Origin: Bombilactobacillus mellis
GTDB taxonomy: Bacteria; Bacillota; Bacilli; Lactobacillales; Lactobacillaceae
Assembly (NCBI RefSeq): GCF_000967245.1
Contig: NZ_KQ033878.1
Span: forward strand, 708,325 to 772,324
Length of the DNA stretch: 64,000 nucleotides
Direction of reading: 5' to 3'
Part shown: piece after piece, positions 37,141 through 46,890 of the stretch
Position numbering within the stretch: position 1 is the stretch's first letter
How the letters are laid out: the number at the start of each line of letters is the position of its first letter
Made by a program: the position numbers and the translations under genes
The notes under the pieces: model-generated
What the model saw: only the letters and a program-made list of their open reading frames with translations
Told to the model about the DNA's origin: nothing
The model's database searches: none

Positions 37141-37966
37141 GTTGATCCTCCTTTTTTACTGTAATGATCATTTGATATTGTTGATCGGTGTCAATTTCTT
37201 GATAGTTAAATTGGGCTCCATTTTGTTGGGCTAAACTAACTGATTTACGAATCGTATTAATACTTAACTTTGCATTCTTAGATTTCAGTGCCCGGATTTG
37301 TCTTGTGGCGGAAGTTGGGGGTTGCTGCAATTGCTGTACTAATTTTTCCGTAGCTTTAACAGTTAATTTCCGCTTCATAATTTTCGCCAAAACTTCTTCT
37401 TGTTGTTTTGCCGATAATTTTAAAAGAGCGCGTCCATGACGCTGAGAAATTGTCCCGGTAATAATCGCCTGCTGCACCGGTTGTGCTAATTTCAGCAATC
37501 TTAACTTATTAGCCACGTAGGACTGACTTTTACCTAATTTACGTGCCAGATCTTTTTGCGGCAACTGCTCCATTTGTTCTAATTGCTGATAAGCTTGCGC
37601 TTCTTCAATCGGATTTAAATCTTCCCGCTGCAGATTTTCAATCAAAGCCAAGGCCGCGCTCTCTTGATTAGAATAGTCCCTAACAATGGCAGGAATTTTT
37701 TCCCAATTTAAAAGTTCGACCGCTCGAAAACGTCTTTCTCCGGCAATAATTTCATACTTTTGATCGTCATTCAACCGTACAATAATGGGCTGCAGCAGTC
37801 CGTTGACCTGAATTGATTGGGCTAATTCATTCAATTGAACATCATCAAACTGCCGGCGCGGCTGATAAGTATTAGGAATAATTTGTTTTAGTGGAATCTC
37901 TTGAATTTGATCTTGATCAGAGGCCATTGCAGACTTATCATCTACGAATCGGTCGAAAATTGACAT
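37133..37966 (-). CDS. noc: Nucleoid occlusion protein Noc
   Basis: ParB paralogue of 277 residues that blocks division over the nucleoid and anchors to the membrane. Shows IPNTYQPRRQFDD, IAGERRFRAVE, IENLQREDLNPIEEAQAYQ and HTH QKDLARKLGKSQSYVANKLRLL split over two helices. Assigned Noc and not ParB because it is next to rsmG and precedes soj, the standard order. The short N-terminus MSIFDRF is amphipathic (Phe4, Phe7), fitting the Noc membrane-targeting helix. Confidence 0.88.
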   Translation of the reverse strand: MSIFDRFVDDKSAMASDQDQIQEIPLKQIIPNTYQPRRQFDDVQLNELAQSIQVNGLLQPIIVRLNDDQKYEIIAGERRFRAVELLNWEKIPAIVRDYSNQESAALALIENLQREDLNPIEEAQAYQQLEQMEQLPQKDLARKLGKSQSYVANKLRLLKLAQPVQQAIITGTISQRHGRALLKLSAKQQEEVLAKIMKRKLTVKATEKLVQQLQQPPTSATRQIRALKSKNAKLSINTIRKSVSLAQQNGAQFNYQEIDTDQQYQMIITVKKEDQHG

Positions 37967-37977
37967 AACTTTTCCTC

Positions 37978-38694
37978 CTAAAGGGGCTGACGGGTTGGAG
38001 TTCCAGGCTTTCTGGGAAACTTAGCAGGTGTTTCCTTTATTTTTTTAATAAAAAGCAATTGCCGTTCTCCTGCCTGCTGTGGCAGCATTAGCTTCTCCAC
38101 ATGCTCAATCTGTCCCCCTAATTTCTCTAAAGCTACTTGAGATGCTGCTACCTCAGCGGTGGCCTGACTACCCTTAAAGGCAATAAAATATCCTCCTAGT
38201 TTCACCGCCGGCAAACAAAGTTCTAATAAAACCGGCAAACTTGCTACCGCCCGCGCAGTAACGTAATCAAATTGCTGGCGATATTGACTCATCTGCCCAA
38301 ATTGTTCTGCTCTGGCATGTACTAATTGTACGGAAGATAATTGTAATTGATCTACAACTTGCTGTAAAAAATTCAGCCGCTTATTTAATGAATCGACTAA
38401 TGTCAGCTGTAGTTGAGGATTGACAATTTTTAACACCAGTCCCGGAAAACCAGCTCCGGTACCAATATCAGCTAAACAAACTGAATGTAATAACTGCCGA
38501 TCATAAAATAAAGGCGTTATGGAATCATAAAAATGTTTCACATAGACCGCAGATTGCTCGGTAATATTAGTCAAATTCATGACCTTATTTGTCTGAACTA
38601 ATAGTTGGAAATACTGCTGTAACTGCTGCATTTGCTTAGTTGACAAAAAGATATTTTGGGAAATCAAACTTTCTTGTAATTCTTGGGGACTCAT
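37978..38694 (-). CDS. rsmG: 16S rRNA m7G527 methyltransferase RsmG
   Basis: 238 residues, Rossmann methyltransferase that modifies G527 of 16S rRNA; loss gives low-level streptomycin resistance in other bacteria. Motifs: ADIGTGAGFPGLVLKI (SAM site), VDSLNKRLNFLQ, TARAVASLPVLLEL and IAFKGSQATAEV. First gene of the parAB operon, with AAGGAG five bases before ATG 38694 and a hairpin just upstream of the SD. mnmG, its common upstream partner, is not adjacent. Confidence 0.95.
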   Translation of the reverse strand: MSPQELQESLISQNIFLSTKQMQQLQQYFQLLVQTNKVMNLTNITEQSAVYVKHFYDSITPLFYDRQLLHSVCLADIGTGAGFPGLVLKIVNPQLQLTLVDSLNKRLNFLQQVVDQLQLSSVQLVHARAEQFGQMSQYRQQFDYVTARAVASLPVLLELCLPAVKLGGYFIAFKGSQATAEVAASQVALEKLGGQIEHVEKLMLPQQAGERQLLFIKKIKETPAKFPRKPGTPTRQPL

Positions 38695-38707
38695 CTTAAC
38701 TCCTTAC

Positions 38708-38730
38708 GTGAAACAGTAATATTGTTTCAC
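38708..38730 (-). repeat. Inverted repeat GTGAAACA/TGTTTCAC in the rsmG leader
   Basis: Plus strand reads GTGAAACA, seven bases, TGTTTCAC. Each arm is half of the parS consensus TGTTTCACGTGAAACA, but in inside-out order. In the rsmG mRNA it would form an 8-bp hairpin ending a few bases before the Shine-Dalgarno. Confidence 0.6.
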
Positions 38731-38927
38731 AGTTAATCCTAACTTAAACTTAGGTGCAAAGCAATAATCTAACGGGATAATTTTTGGCTTCTTAGTTTTT
38801 GTGGTTAGTATAAAAATTTTTTCCCAAATTACAATTATGAATACAATCTGGTAGCAGCTGCTTGATTATTTTTGAACACTCAGCCCAAAATGCACCATCA
38901 CTTTTAACAATTTTTATAGTTGTATGA

Positions 38928-39530
38928 TTAAAATCCACCCCATTTAATCAAGAGAGGCGTAATAAAACTTTCGATCATAGCTGCTACTGCAATTAAGGGA
39001 ACTACTAAAATGACATATTGTAAGAGGATACTTTTAAGACTAGTATTATCATGAGTATGTTTTTTAGAAAATAAAAATCGACGCCACTGTTGATTCAGCT
39101 GAGCTGCTAAAGCTACTGCAATTAACAAAGCCGACATTTCTATAATTCCATGAGGTAAAATGCCTAACACAAAGGCTTTAACCGCTAAAAACCAATTACC
39201 GTTTTTAACAGTCAAGCCTAAAACAAGGCCGACAGAACTAGAAGTTGCCAGAAAAGTTAACCAATAAATTCCAGGTATAGGAATTAAAGCCAAAAACAAA
39301 ATCATTAAGGCCACTTTTTCATTATTTAATAAAATAGCTCCAAATAATTGAACATTATTCCTACTAGGCGGCAACATCTGCCTGATTTCAATTAACAATT
39401 GCCGCACCAGCTGGGGCTGTTGGTGTTGCAGTTGGATAGTTAAAAGAGTAAAAACCACGGTAATCACAATAAAAGCCAGCCAGCCCCATTTTAAATACTG
39501 CTGTAAAATTTTTTGTTTCTCTTTTATCAT
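38928..39530 (-). CDS. SpoIIM-like (stage II sporulation protein M family) membrane protein
   Basis: 200 residues with about five membrane spans; the ILPHGIIEMSALLIAVALA segment is the family signature, also NNEKVALMILFLALIPIPG. Despite the name the family is widespread in non-sporulating bacteria, where it is tied to envelope function. Start ATG 39530 lies 13 bases after the antiporter gene, so both are one unit. Exact role unknown. Confidence 0.85.
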   Translation of the reverse strand: MIKEKQKILQQYLKWGWLAFIVITVVFTLLTIQLQHQQPQLVRQLLIEIRQMLPPSRNNVQLFGAILLNNEKVALMILFLALIPIPGIYWLTFLATSSSVGLVLGLTVKNGNWFLAVKAFVLGILPHGIIEMSALLIAVALAAQLNQQWRRFLFSKKHTHDNTSLKSILLQYVILVVPLIAVAAMIESFITPLLIKWGGF

Positions 39531-39543
39531 TGTTGCTCCTTTA

Positions 39544-41511
39544 TTAATCAGAAGTCATATAAACAAACTGATCTGTAGAAATTTTTTCATTGAGCGCTTG
39601 AATCAGATCTAAAGGCAATTCTTGTTTTTGGGAAATTTGCTGTAAATAAGAATATTCATATTGAAAAGCCGCAATTAACAATTCACTTTCATCAGTAGTC
39701 TCTTCAGCTGGTCGGTTAAAGCGTTGATGACGCAGTTCATAGTAATGTCGTAAAATTCTAATTTCTGCTTTGTTATCTGAACGCCGCATCCGTCGTAAAT
39801 ATTTTAAAACTGCATGATAACCCCAATTTTCCATTTTTTTAGCATCCTGATGATAATTCTCCGGTTCAGGCAATTTATTTTTCTTTAATTGATAGGCTTT
39901 TACTAATAATTGCCGGTTATTTTTAATTAAACGCCACAAAATATCCCAACCTAATTTCAAACGCATTCCGGGACGGAGCATAATCCGTCGCAAATAAAAT
40001 AATTGCCGCAATTCATAACGTTGGGCACTGGCCCACTTTACTTGACCATTATGAGCATAGTCATTAATAATAGCTATTTCTAAGCTTTGTGTCCGCTGAA
40101 ATAAATGGGAAATCTTTTTTACACTGGCATGTTCACGATGCCCTCTTTGCGTATTTAATAAGGAAATTACTCGGCTTAAAGTTAAATAGTCTTGATCATA
40201 ATGGGCTTTCAATTGTTGAATCGCATAATCTACCATACTTGATAAGGTCCGATTAAATTGTTGTGTAGTAAAATTATTTTTCTTACGAGGCAAAATGCGT
40301 GGCAGAATTAAAGTTGGAACAATTAGACTAATCACAATCACGGCCTCAGCGATAAAAATAAGGTCAGTACGAAAAGGTAATAACTGCGTTTTTACCACTA
40401 AAGGTAAACTAAAGGCCATTGCCAAAGTAATAGTTCCGTGCACTCCGCTTAAGGCTAGGACCCAGCTGTTACGCCAGTGCTGTTGCGAAGTTTTTGCAGG
40501 TACATGTACTAAATTACATTGTGCCCAAATAAGACGTAAAACTGTCATTACTACATATAATCCAATAGCTAATACCAATAATTTTGAAAAATGACTATTG
40601 CTAAAGTCGGCCAAATCAGCCATATTTCTTGGTAAAGTTACACCTAATAAAACAAACACAAAACCATTTAACAATTGGGAAACAATTGTCCAGCCTGTCG
40701 AAAGAATCACCTGATTCCCGGTGGAAGTCAAGCGTAATTGTTTTTGGTAGATCCCATGTATAATCCCCGCAGCCACTACTGCTAAAATACCTGATAGATG
40801 CAATTCTTCTGCTACTAAATAAACTAAAAAGGGAGCTAATAAATTTACCGGCAATGTTACCGAAGCCACACTAAACAAATGTCTTTGGAAAAACAACTGC
40901 AGCAAAACTAATAAGCCACCTAAAATAATTCCGACTAATACGCCGCCTAAAAATACTACGATGAAACGACCGACGCTCGCAGTCACAGAAAAATCTCCGG
41001 TACTAAAAGCGGCCACTGCTAAATTTAAAGCCACGATACCAGAAGCATCATTAAATAAAGACTCATTTTCCAATGTTTCCATTACGTTTTGCGGAACTTG
41101 GACGTTGGCCGTAATCGAAGAAACGGCTACCGCATCAGTCGGAGTGACAATCGCAGCCAAACTCATGGCCAAAGCAGTAGGTAAAGCCGGCCACAGCCAA
41201 GAAGTTAATCCTCCGGCTATAAAAATAGTAAGAATAGCTAGAACAATTGCTAAGGAAATAATAGCTTTAAAATGGCGTCTTAAACTTAAATAAGAGGTAT
41301 TTTGCCCTTCATTAAACATCAGTGGTGCCAAAATAATTAAAAAGAAGATTTCCGGTTCTAGTTGAAAATGATTAAATTGAGGTAACCAAGACAAAATAAA
41401 ACCCGCACCAATTTGATAAAAAGCCAAGGGAACTCGGGGAAATAATGAATAAATAATATTAGCTACTACTGTTGCCATAACAAGTAGTAACACACTAAAA
41501 AATAATTCCAT
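39544..41511 (-). CDS. Na+/H+ antiporter, CPA1 family
   Basis: 655 residues: about 12 membrane spans in the first 420, then a soluble helical tail of about 230 residues rich in Arg, Leu and Gln. The ion-binding span reads NESLFNDASGIVALNLA with the ND pair; AIVTPTDAVAV precedes it, both typical of NhaP/YjcE-type exchangers. Likely extrudes Na+ (or K+) against protons at the cell membrane. First gene of a two-gene unit with the SpoIIM-like protein. Confidence 0.92.
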   Translation of the reverse strand: MELFFSVLLLVMATVVANIIYSLFPRVPLAFYQIGAGFILSWLPQFNHFQLEPEIFFLIILAPLMFNEGQNTSYLSLRRHFKAIISLAIVLAILTIFIAGGLTSWLWPALPTALAMSLAAIVTPTDAVAVSSITANVQVPQNVMETLENESLFNDASGIVALNLAVAAFSTGDFSVTASVGRFIVVFLGGVLVGIILGGLLVLLQLFFQRHLFSVASVTLPVNLLAPFLVYLVAEELHLSGILAVVAAGIIHGIYQKQLRLTSTGNQVILSTGWTIVSQLLNGFVFVLLGVTLPRNMADLADFSNSHFSKLLVLAIGLYVVMTVLRLIWAQCNLVHVPAKTSQQHWRNSWVLALSGVHGTITLAMAFSLPLVVKTQLLPFRTDLIFIAEAVIVISLIVPTLILPRILPRKKNNFTTQQFNRTLSSMVDYAIQQLKAHYDQDYLTLSRVISLLNTQRGHREHASVKKISHLFQRTQSLEIAIINDYAHNGQVKWASAQRYELRQLFYLRRIMLRPGMRLKLGWDILWRLIKNNRQLLVKAYQLKKNKLPEPENYHQDAKKMENWGYHAVLKYLRRMRRSDNKAEIRILRHYYELRHQRFNRPAEETTDESELLIAAFQYEYSYLQQISQKQELPLDLIQALNEKISTDQFVYMTSD

Positions 41512-41648
41512 AAAAATATCCCCACTTTCACAACTATTCTTTTTAATTATAATTTAAATCCTGCTTTTCGTCAGCTTTGATGATAGCCAGTGTCCGAGTT
41601 TGGCTTCTAAATTACAGAAACAGCAAACCGTAAGAGAGAAATTATTCA

Positions 41649-41677
41649 TAAAAAATGAGAACAAAATTTGTTCTCAT
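41649..41677 (-). terminator. Terminator of asnA
   Basis: ATGAGAACAAA and TTTGTTCTCAT form an 11-bp perfect stem with a one-base loop (fewer pairs in practice) and T6 follows on the minus strand. About 60 bases past the asnA stop. Confidence 0.75.
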
Positions 41678-41738
41678 CTTTATTTTAAAATAGTAATTAT
41701 TATTTAATAATTTTAAAACGTCTAGCAAATTAACTAAT

Positions 41739-42746
41739 CTATAGAATTTGAATCTGATGAGCTAAACATTCATCAATCATGGTCTGCGGCCAAGCACTAG
41801 CTTGCACTTCACCAATATGGGCTTTGCCTAATAGCAACATACAAACGCGGGATTGACCAATACCACCGCCGATAGTGTAAGGCAGTTCTTTTTTCATTAT
41901 CATTTGGTGATAAGGGAATTTTAAGCGCTCATTAGCGTGAGCGGCCTCCAATTGTGATTTCAAAGCCACAGCGTCCACACGAATTCCCATACTGGAAACT
42001 TCTAAAGCACACTGCAGCGGTTCATACCAAAACAGAATATCCCCATTTAATTGCCAATCATCATAATCGGGAGCTCGACCATCATGACGCTGGCCACTTT
42101 TTAGAGGACCACCAATTTTCATTAAAAAGACTGCTCCCAACTTTTGACAAATAGCATTTTCCCGTTCCGCCGGTGACAATTGTGGATAACTATCTTCCAA
42201 CTCTTGCGTAGTTATAAAATGAATTTTATCCGGCAAACGATAGACGGCTTGCGGATATTTATACCAGACTTCATGCTCCATATGCTTAATTACTTTAAAT
42301 ACTTTTTGAACTGTAGCTTTTAAAGTCTGTTCATTACGTTCATCTTGAGTGATGACTTGTTCCCAGTCCCATTGATCGACATAACTAGAATGTAGATTAT
42401 CTAAAGTTTCATCTTTTCTAATGGCATTCATATTAGTATATAACCCTTCGTGGACACCAAAGCCGTATTTCTTTAAAGCGACTCGTTTCCATTTGGCTAA
42501 AGAATGAACAATTTCTAAAGTTTGTCCAGGTAAATCATGCATTGTAAAGGCAACTGGTTCTTCCACACCATTTAAGTTATCATTTATGCCGGTAGAACGT
42601 TCGACAAACATTGGCGCTGAAAGTCGAGTTAAATTCAATTCTTTCCCCAACTCATCTTGAAATGTTTCACGAATAAAGCGAATTGCTTCTTGGGTTTGAC
42701 GAACAGTCAATTTAGGATCATAGTGTTCTGGAATTGTTAAATGCAT
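41739..42746 (-). CDS. asnA: Ammonia-dependent aspartate-ammonia ligase (asparagine synthetase A)
   Basis: Makes L-asparagine from aspartate, ammonia and ATP. 335 residues, class II aminoacyl-tRNA synthetase fold: [66 protein letters not shown]. Normal length. Start ATG 42746 with GGGAGG upstream. Preceded by a T-box leader, so expression should rise when tRNA-Asn is uncharged. Single-gene unit with its own terminator. Confidence 0.96.
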   Translation of the reverse strand: MHLTIPEHYDPKLTVRQTQEAIRFIRETFQDELGKELNLTRLSAPMFVERSTGINDNLNGVEEPVAFTMHDLPGQTLEIVHSLAKWKRVALKKYGFGVHEGLYTNMNAIRKDETLDNLHSSYVDQWDWEQVITQDERNEQTLKATVQKVFKVIKHMEHEVWYKYPQAVYRLPDKIHFITTQELEDSYPQLSPAERENAICQKLGAVFLMKIGGPLKSGQRHDGRAPDYDDWQLNGDILFWYEPLQCALEVSSMGIRVDAVALKSQLEAAHANERLKFPYHQMIMKKELPYTIGGGIGQSRVCMLLLGKAHIGEVQASAWPQTMIDECLAHQIQIL

Positions 42747-42765
42747 AATTAGTTCCTCCCTTATA

Positions 42766-43045
42766 ATAAAAAAAAGTCCTTCATCCCTGAATCAGGGACG
42801 AAAGACTTCGCGGTACCACCCTAGTTGCTTATCAAAAATGATAAACCACCTCCTCAGCGTACAAACATACACTGTCGTTAGTAACGCTGCGATGGCGTCT
42901 TAGCTTACTAATAATTAACGTTCGGCCAAGAAACTTCAAAAAGTGTTATTCAAATGATCGTTTTCTGTTATTGAGTTCTCACTATCCTCAATTCACTGTC
43001 AGAACAAATCATTTTACTAGTCTTTTTGTTTGTTTTTAATTTATT
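42766..43045 (-). ncRNA. T-box leader of asnA (probably tRNA-Asn specific)
   Basis: On the minus strand the T-box core AGGGTGGTACCGCG is at 42812-42825, followed by a strong terminator (stem within 42776-42806: GTCTTTCGTCCCTGA against TCAGGGATGAAGGAC) and T8. Upstream is a Stem I-like region with GATAGTGAGAACTC and a candidate AAC specifier (CAATAACAGA), which reads asparagine and fits asnA. A TAAGAT -10 box is near 43053-43058. Confidence 0.92.
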
Positions 43046-43058
43046 AAAAGTTATCTTA

Positions 43059-43310
43059 CCATATTTATTTAATTTTTCAACTATGAATTTTAATTTTTTC
43101 TCATTTTTATAATCTGGGGACAAATAGCAGCAGCCTGAACCCAGGTATTAGGAAAAATTATTATCTGACAGCCCTTGCCAAACTCTTTGGTTTATCTATT
43201 TTTCTATTAGCAAGAGCTCACAAAAACAGACCGAGAAACTAGACTTTTTCCCCTAGAGCGTTTAAACTGAGTGCAGTCAAAAGAAATCGTTTAATGAGGA
43301 ATTATTAATT
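43059..43310. other. Intergenic region before gatD
   Basis: About 250 bases. Apart from the SD GAGG for gatD I see no gene, promoter of good quality or repeat. No trace of a murT ligase frame was recognised here. Confidence 0.5.
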
Positions 43311-43982
43311 ATGACAACCATTAAAATTGCTTATCTCTACGAGGATTTAATGAATACTTATGGTGATTGCGGCGATGTGAAAATTATCCGCTATCTTTTA
43401 CAAAAAAAAGGTTATGACTGTCAAGTCGTGAATATCAGCCTAGAAGATGATTTACCAGCTTTTGATTTTGATTTCATCTTTTTTGGTGGCGGTCAAGACT
43501 TTGAACAATCTGTTGTCGCCCAAGATATTCAACGTCACCGATCAATTCTGCAGCAATATTTAGAAGCTGGTGGGCCTATGTTATGCATTTGTGGCGGTTA
43601 TCAATTTTTAGGTAGTTATTATCAAACCAGCAGTGGTCAAACTATTAAATGTTTAGACTTACTACCGTTACACACGGTTTTTAATCCCGATAAGCGCATG
43701 ATTGGTGATACGAGATATCAAACTGAATTTGGGGAAGTAAAGGCTTTTGAAAATCATAGCGGCCAGACTTTTTTTGATGATCCCCACAAGTTAAAACCTT
43801 TTGGCAAAATGCTGCAAGGTTATGGTAATAACCCGACCGATGGTATCGAAGGTATGCAATATAAAAATGTTATCGGCAGCTATTCTCATGGACCACTCTT
43901 AAAAAATCTTAACGTGGCCCAAGCCCTTACTCAAAGAATTATTACTTGGCATCAGCGGCCAGTCAAAGTTCCTAGCGTGTGA
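43311..43982 (+). CDS. gatD: GatD-like glutamine amidotransferase (lipid II isoglutaminyl synthase subunit)
   Basis: 223 residues, class I amidotransferase of the CobB/CobQ type. Nucleophile Cys94 in LCICGGYQ and catalytic His193 in YSHGPLL match the GatD positions. GatD supplies ammonia to MurT, which amidates D-Glu of lipid II. murT is normally the neighbour; here the gene stands alone, with asnA on one side and GH31 on the other. Start ATG 43311 with GAGG upstream and own terminator. MurT is presumed to be encoded elsewhere. Confidence 0.88.
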   Translation: MTTIKIAYLYEDLMNTYGDCGDVKIIRYLLQKKGYDCQVVNISLEDDLPAFDFDFIFFGGGQDFEQSVVAQDIQRHRSILQQYLEAGGPMLCICGGYQFLGSYYQTSSGQTIKCLDLLPLHTVFNPDKRMIGDTRYQTEFGEVKAFENHSGQTFFDDPHKLKPFGKMLQGYGNNPTDGIEGMQYKNVIGSYSHGPLLKNLNVAQALTQRIITWHQRPVKVPSV

Positions 43983-44026
43983 TGATAAAATTTTTATACA
44001 AATCATTTGTCTCAATTTCATAAAAA

Positions 44027-44066
44027 CTCTTGCTTAAATTATCAATACAAAAGCAAGAGCTTTTTT
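44027..44066 (+). terminator. Terminator of gatD
   Basis: CTCTTGCTT pairs with AAGCAAGAG, then C and T6. T-rich on the other strand too, so it may also serve the converging GH31 gene. Confidence 0.8.
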
Positions 44067-44081
44067 GATACTAAATTTTAC

Positions 44082-46625
44082 TTAAGAAATAATAACAATG
44101 TCTAATGCAGTTTGGGTTATATCCTGCCGAGCAATTTGAATAGTCAAAAAATTTCCTAAATAAACTGTCACACTGGGCTGTAATTCAACAAATGCGGGCA
44201 AAATTTCTTGAGCATATTGATAATTTGTTGTCGCTAATAATTTTGAATTAACGAAAATTTGCTGCGGAGCTTGGGCCAGCTGAACTTTAAGAAGTGTTTG
44301 TTTATAGGGATTGAAGCCCTGATAGTTGCCTGTGGTGGGTTGAATTTGAATCAGAATTTGGTTGTCTTTTTGCTGACAACTCACCACAGTATGGATACCG
44401 TTGCCTTGTAAATAATCTTCGCTGACACCATCATCATCATAAATATCAGTTTGGGTTTTTTGTTTTCCCGGATAAAAACGCAATATTCGCAGTTGTTCAT
44501 TAATCTCCTGAGGATTGTTGTTTAAATTATTTTCCGGAATAATGGCTCCTTGTTTAACAAAAACTGGAGTTTTCCAAAGCGGCGCTGCAAAATTATTCAA
44601 TACTTGCCCTCCCTGATAGGTCTGGCCAGTAAAATAATCCTGCCAAAGATCTTTTTCCCCGGGAAGATAAATCCCGTTTCGAATATCATTACCGTGGACG
44701 TCCATATTGGTATTTTGATAGATAGGAGCCACCAGTAAATTATCTCCTATCAAAAATTCATGGTTCAAATCGGGAGTTTTGGTGAGATGCAAATTATCTG
44801 TATAGGCAGCCGGTCGCAATAAGGGTTTTCCCGCAAAAGTATTTTGATAAGCTGCTGTATAAAAATAAGGTAATAACTGACTTTTTAATTTTAAATAACA
44901 GCGATTAATTCGTTCATAGCGCCCGCCAAACGTGAAAGGAGTTTTATTTTCCGTACCCCAACCGTCCATATTTAATTGTAAAGGTGTAAAAGATTTCCAT
45001 TGTAAGTCTCTTGTTTGAATAATAGGATGGCCTCCGCCATAAATCCCATCAATATCACTACCAACATTAGCTAATCCTGATAAAGAACTACTCAGGTAAG
45101 TGGGAATTTGATAACCAATATTCTCCCAGGTCCCTCCAGCCTGATCTCCTGTCCAAACTGCTGCATATTTTTGCGTGCCTGCCCAGCCATCAACGGTTAA
45201 AACTAACGGTCGTTGATTATGACCATATTTGCGCAAATAAAAAATAGTATCATATAAAGCATTAATTCCCGCCTGATAACCGCTGCCTACCCAAGCCACA
45301 TCAGTCTTAACTGCAGCAATCTGGGCTTGGTCTACTTCTTTTTGCAGGTCCCGTTCATCGGCTGTGGGATGGAGCGGATTTTGGGGATGCAAATTTTCCT
45401 GTGTCCATAAACCGGTTTTTACACCGTATTGGCTGGCAAATTGGGAAAATTGTTTTAAGTTAAAAATATTTTGATCTAAACTCTGGGTCTGACCATAACC
45501 GGCCCCATAACCATCATTGGGTATAAACCAGCCTAAAGGCATCTGATGTTGACGATAGCGTTCAATAATTTGTCGAGCCGAAAATTGATAATTATCCTTT
45601 TCCCCATTTAAAGATTCTTTTTTCCAGTTGAGCTGACCTTGGCTATCTCGAATAAAATTGACTTCCCCATTCCCCCGAACAGCAGGTACCAAATTTTGTT
45701 GGCCAATCTGAATCTGCCCAGCACGCTGTTCATTAAAACTTTTCGGGTTCACTGGCTGATATTCTTTATAATATTTACCATCTTCAAACAGCCGCGCCCC
45801 GGCCGAATTGGCCGTCACCTCCACCCAAATATCACGATTATAGGCATTCAAATGTGCTGGATACCAGGCAAATTTGGGTAGTAGCAGCGGTAAGCCGGTT
45901 AATTGAAAATAGGACTGTAAAATTTCTTGGGGATTTTTTCCCAGCAAATAATAAGTATCCAATTTATCATCAACAAAATTGACAATCATTGTTTGAGGCT
46001 GTTGCAAATCATAATAACCTTTACTATAAGTATTGTTAACAATACCAAAACCCGCAGTTGACCACACAAAAGGCACTGGCGAAGTTATTCCCCGCTCCAG
46101 CCAATCATTGAGATTTTCAATCTTTAAAATCCGACCAGTTTGGTCATAATGACCATTTTGCATACCGCCACCAAAATAATGTGCCGCAGCATCATTTACC
46201 TTAATTACTGCTTGCAGATGATCGCACTGTTGTTGCGGTGGCAATTGCGTAAATAATAACTGGTGCTTGGGCTCAGTGAAACAAGTAATCTGACCTGTAG
46301 TAGTAATTTTTAAAGTAAGAGTTTTAGTTTGTAACAGATAACCATCTTTTTGAGACTGTACTTGAAAGTGTTGCAGAGGTAAAGTTTCAATAAAGGGAAT
46401 TACTTTTTTCGTATCTAAATGACCGGTAGCAATAGTTCTATCACCGCCAGTATCGACTACATTATTTTTTAAAATGGAAGGTTGATGACTGGGATAAGGA
46501 CCTTGATAGTAAACCACATGAAAAATATTCGCCGCTTTAAAAGATACTTGTACAGACCACTGATTCCTTAATTGTAAAACCAACGAGGAATGATAACGAT
46601 TAACTGAAAGAGTCTTTTTTTTCAT
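44082..46625 (-). CDS. Glycoside hydrolase family 31 (alpha-galactosidase/alpha-glucosidase type)
   Basis: 847 residues, no signal peptide. N-terminal beta-sandwich (about 1-230), TIM barrel (about 250-620) and C-terminal sandwiches. AAVKTDVAWVGSG holds the likely nucleophile Asp and YAAVWTGDQAGG the acid/base Asp; GSDIDGIYGGG and MDGWG are further barrel motifs. These motifs resemble GH31 members acting on alpha-galactosides or alpha-N-acetylgalactosaminides more than classic maltases; position beside galK and galT agrees with galactose release. The precise substrate is unresolved. The start lacks a close Shine-Dalgarno; the nearest GGAG is about 45 bases upstream. Confidence 0.8.
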   Translation of the reverse strand: MKKKTLSVNRYHSSLVLQLRNQWSVQVSFKAANIFHVVYYQGPYPSHQPSILKNNVVDTGGDRTIATGHLDTKKVIPFIETLPLQHFQVQSQKDGYLLQTKTLTLKITTTGQITCFTEPKHQLLFTQLPPQQQCDHLQAVIKVNDAAAHYFGGGMQNGHYDQTGRILKIENLNDWLERGITSPVPFVWSTAGFGIVNNTYSKGYYDLQQPQTMIVNFVDDKLDTYYLLGKNPQEILQSYFQLTGLPLLLPKFAWYPAHLNAYNRDIWVEVTANSAGARLFEDGKYYKEYQPVNPKSFNEQRAGQIQIGQQNLVPAVRGNGEVNFIRDSQGQLNWKKESLNGEKDNYQFSARQIIERYRQHQMPLGWFIPNDGYGAGYGQTQSLDQNIFNLKQFSQFASQYGVKTGLWTQENLHPQNPLHPTADERDLQKEVDQAQIAAVKTDVAWVGSGYQAGINALYDTIFYLRKYGHNQRPLVLTVDGWAGTQKYAAVWTGDQAGGTWENIGYQIPTYLSSSLSGLANVGSDIDGIYGGGHPIIQTRDLQWKSFTPLQLNMDGWGTENKTPFTFGGRYERINRCYLKLKSQLLPYFYTAAYQNTFAGKPLLRPAAYTDNLHLTKTPDLNHEFLIGDNLLVAPIYQNTNMDVHGNDIRNGIYLPGEKDLWQDYFTGQTYQGGQVLNNFAAPLWKTPVFVKQGAIIPENNLNNNPQEINEQLRILRFYPGKQKTQTDIYDDDGVSEDYLQGNGIHTVVSCQQKDNQILIQIQPTTGNYQGFNPYKQTLLKVQLAQAPQQIFVNSKLLATTNYQYAQEILPAFVELQPSVTVYLGNFLTIQIARQDITQTALDIVIIS

Positions 46626-46825
46626 CTTAGTTTAACTGAATTACCACTTTTTTGGGAGCGTCACTCAGTTGTTCTCCTTTCTAATAATTAAGCAATAGCA
46701 TTACACTTACGCTTATTCTACCTTAAAAATCACCAGATCACAGTTACAGATAATAAATTTTCATTAAGTCTCACATCAATAATTTTTTAAAAAATACAGC
46801 ATTCTTGCAAAATCTTGAATTACTT

Positions 46826-46850
46826 ATCCGTACAATAGCTATAATGGAGA
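46826..46850 (+). promoter_or_regulatory. Probable promoter region of galK-galT
   Basis: A TATAAT box lies about 45 bases before galK. The best upstream hexamer, TTGAAT, is 19 bases away, a loose fit. No clear operator. Confidence 0.4.
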
Positions 46851-46890
46851 TTGTATTGTCATATTATTTTATTACAAGGAGAATTTCATT

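Noticed and set aside
38760-38930. Stop-free minus-strand stretch with plausible residues between the SpoIIM-like gene and rsmG
   Set aside because: No start codon with ribosome binding site and no recognisable family; treated as chance.
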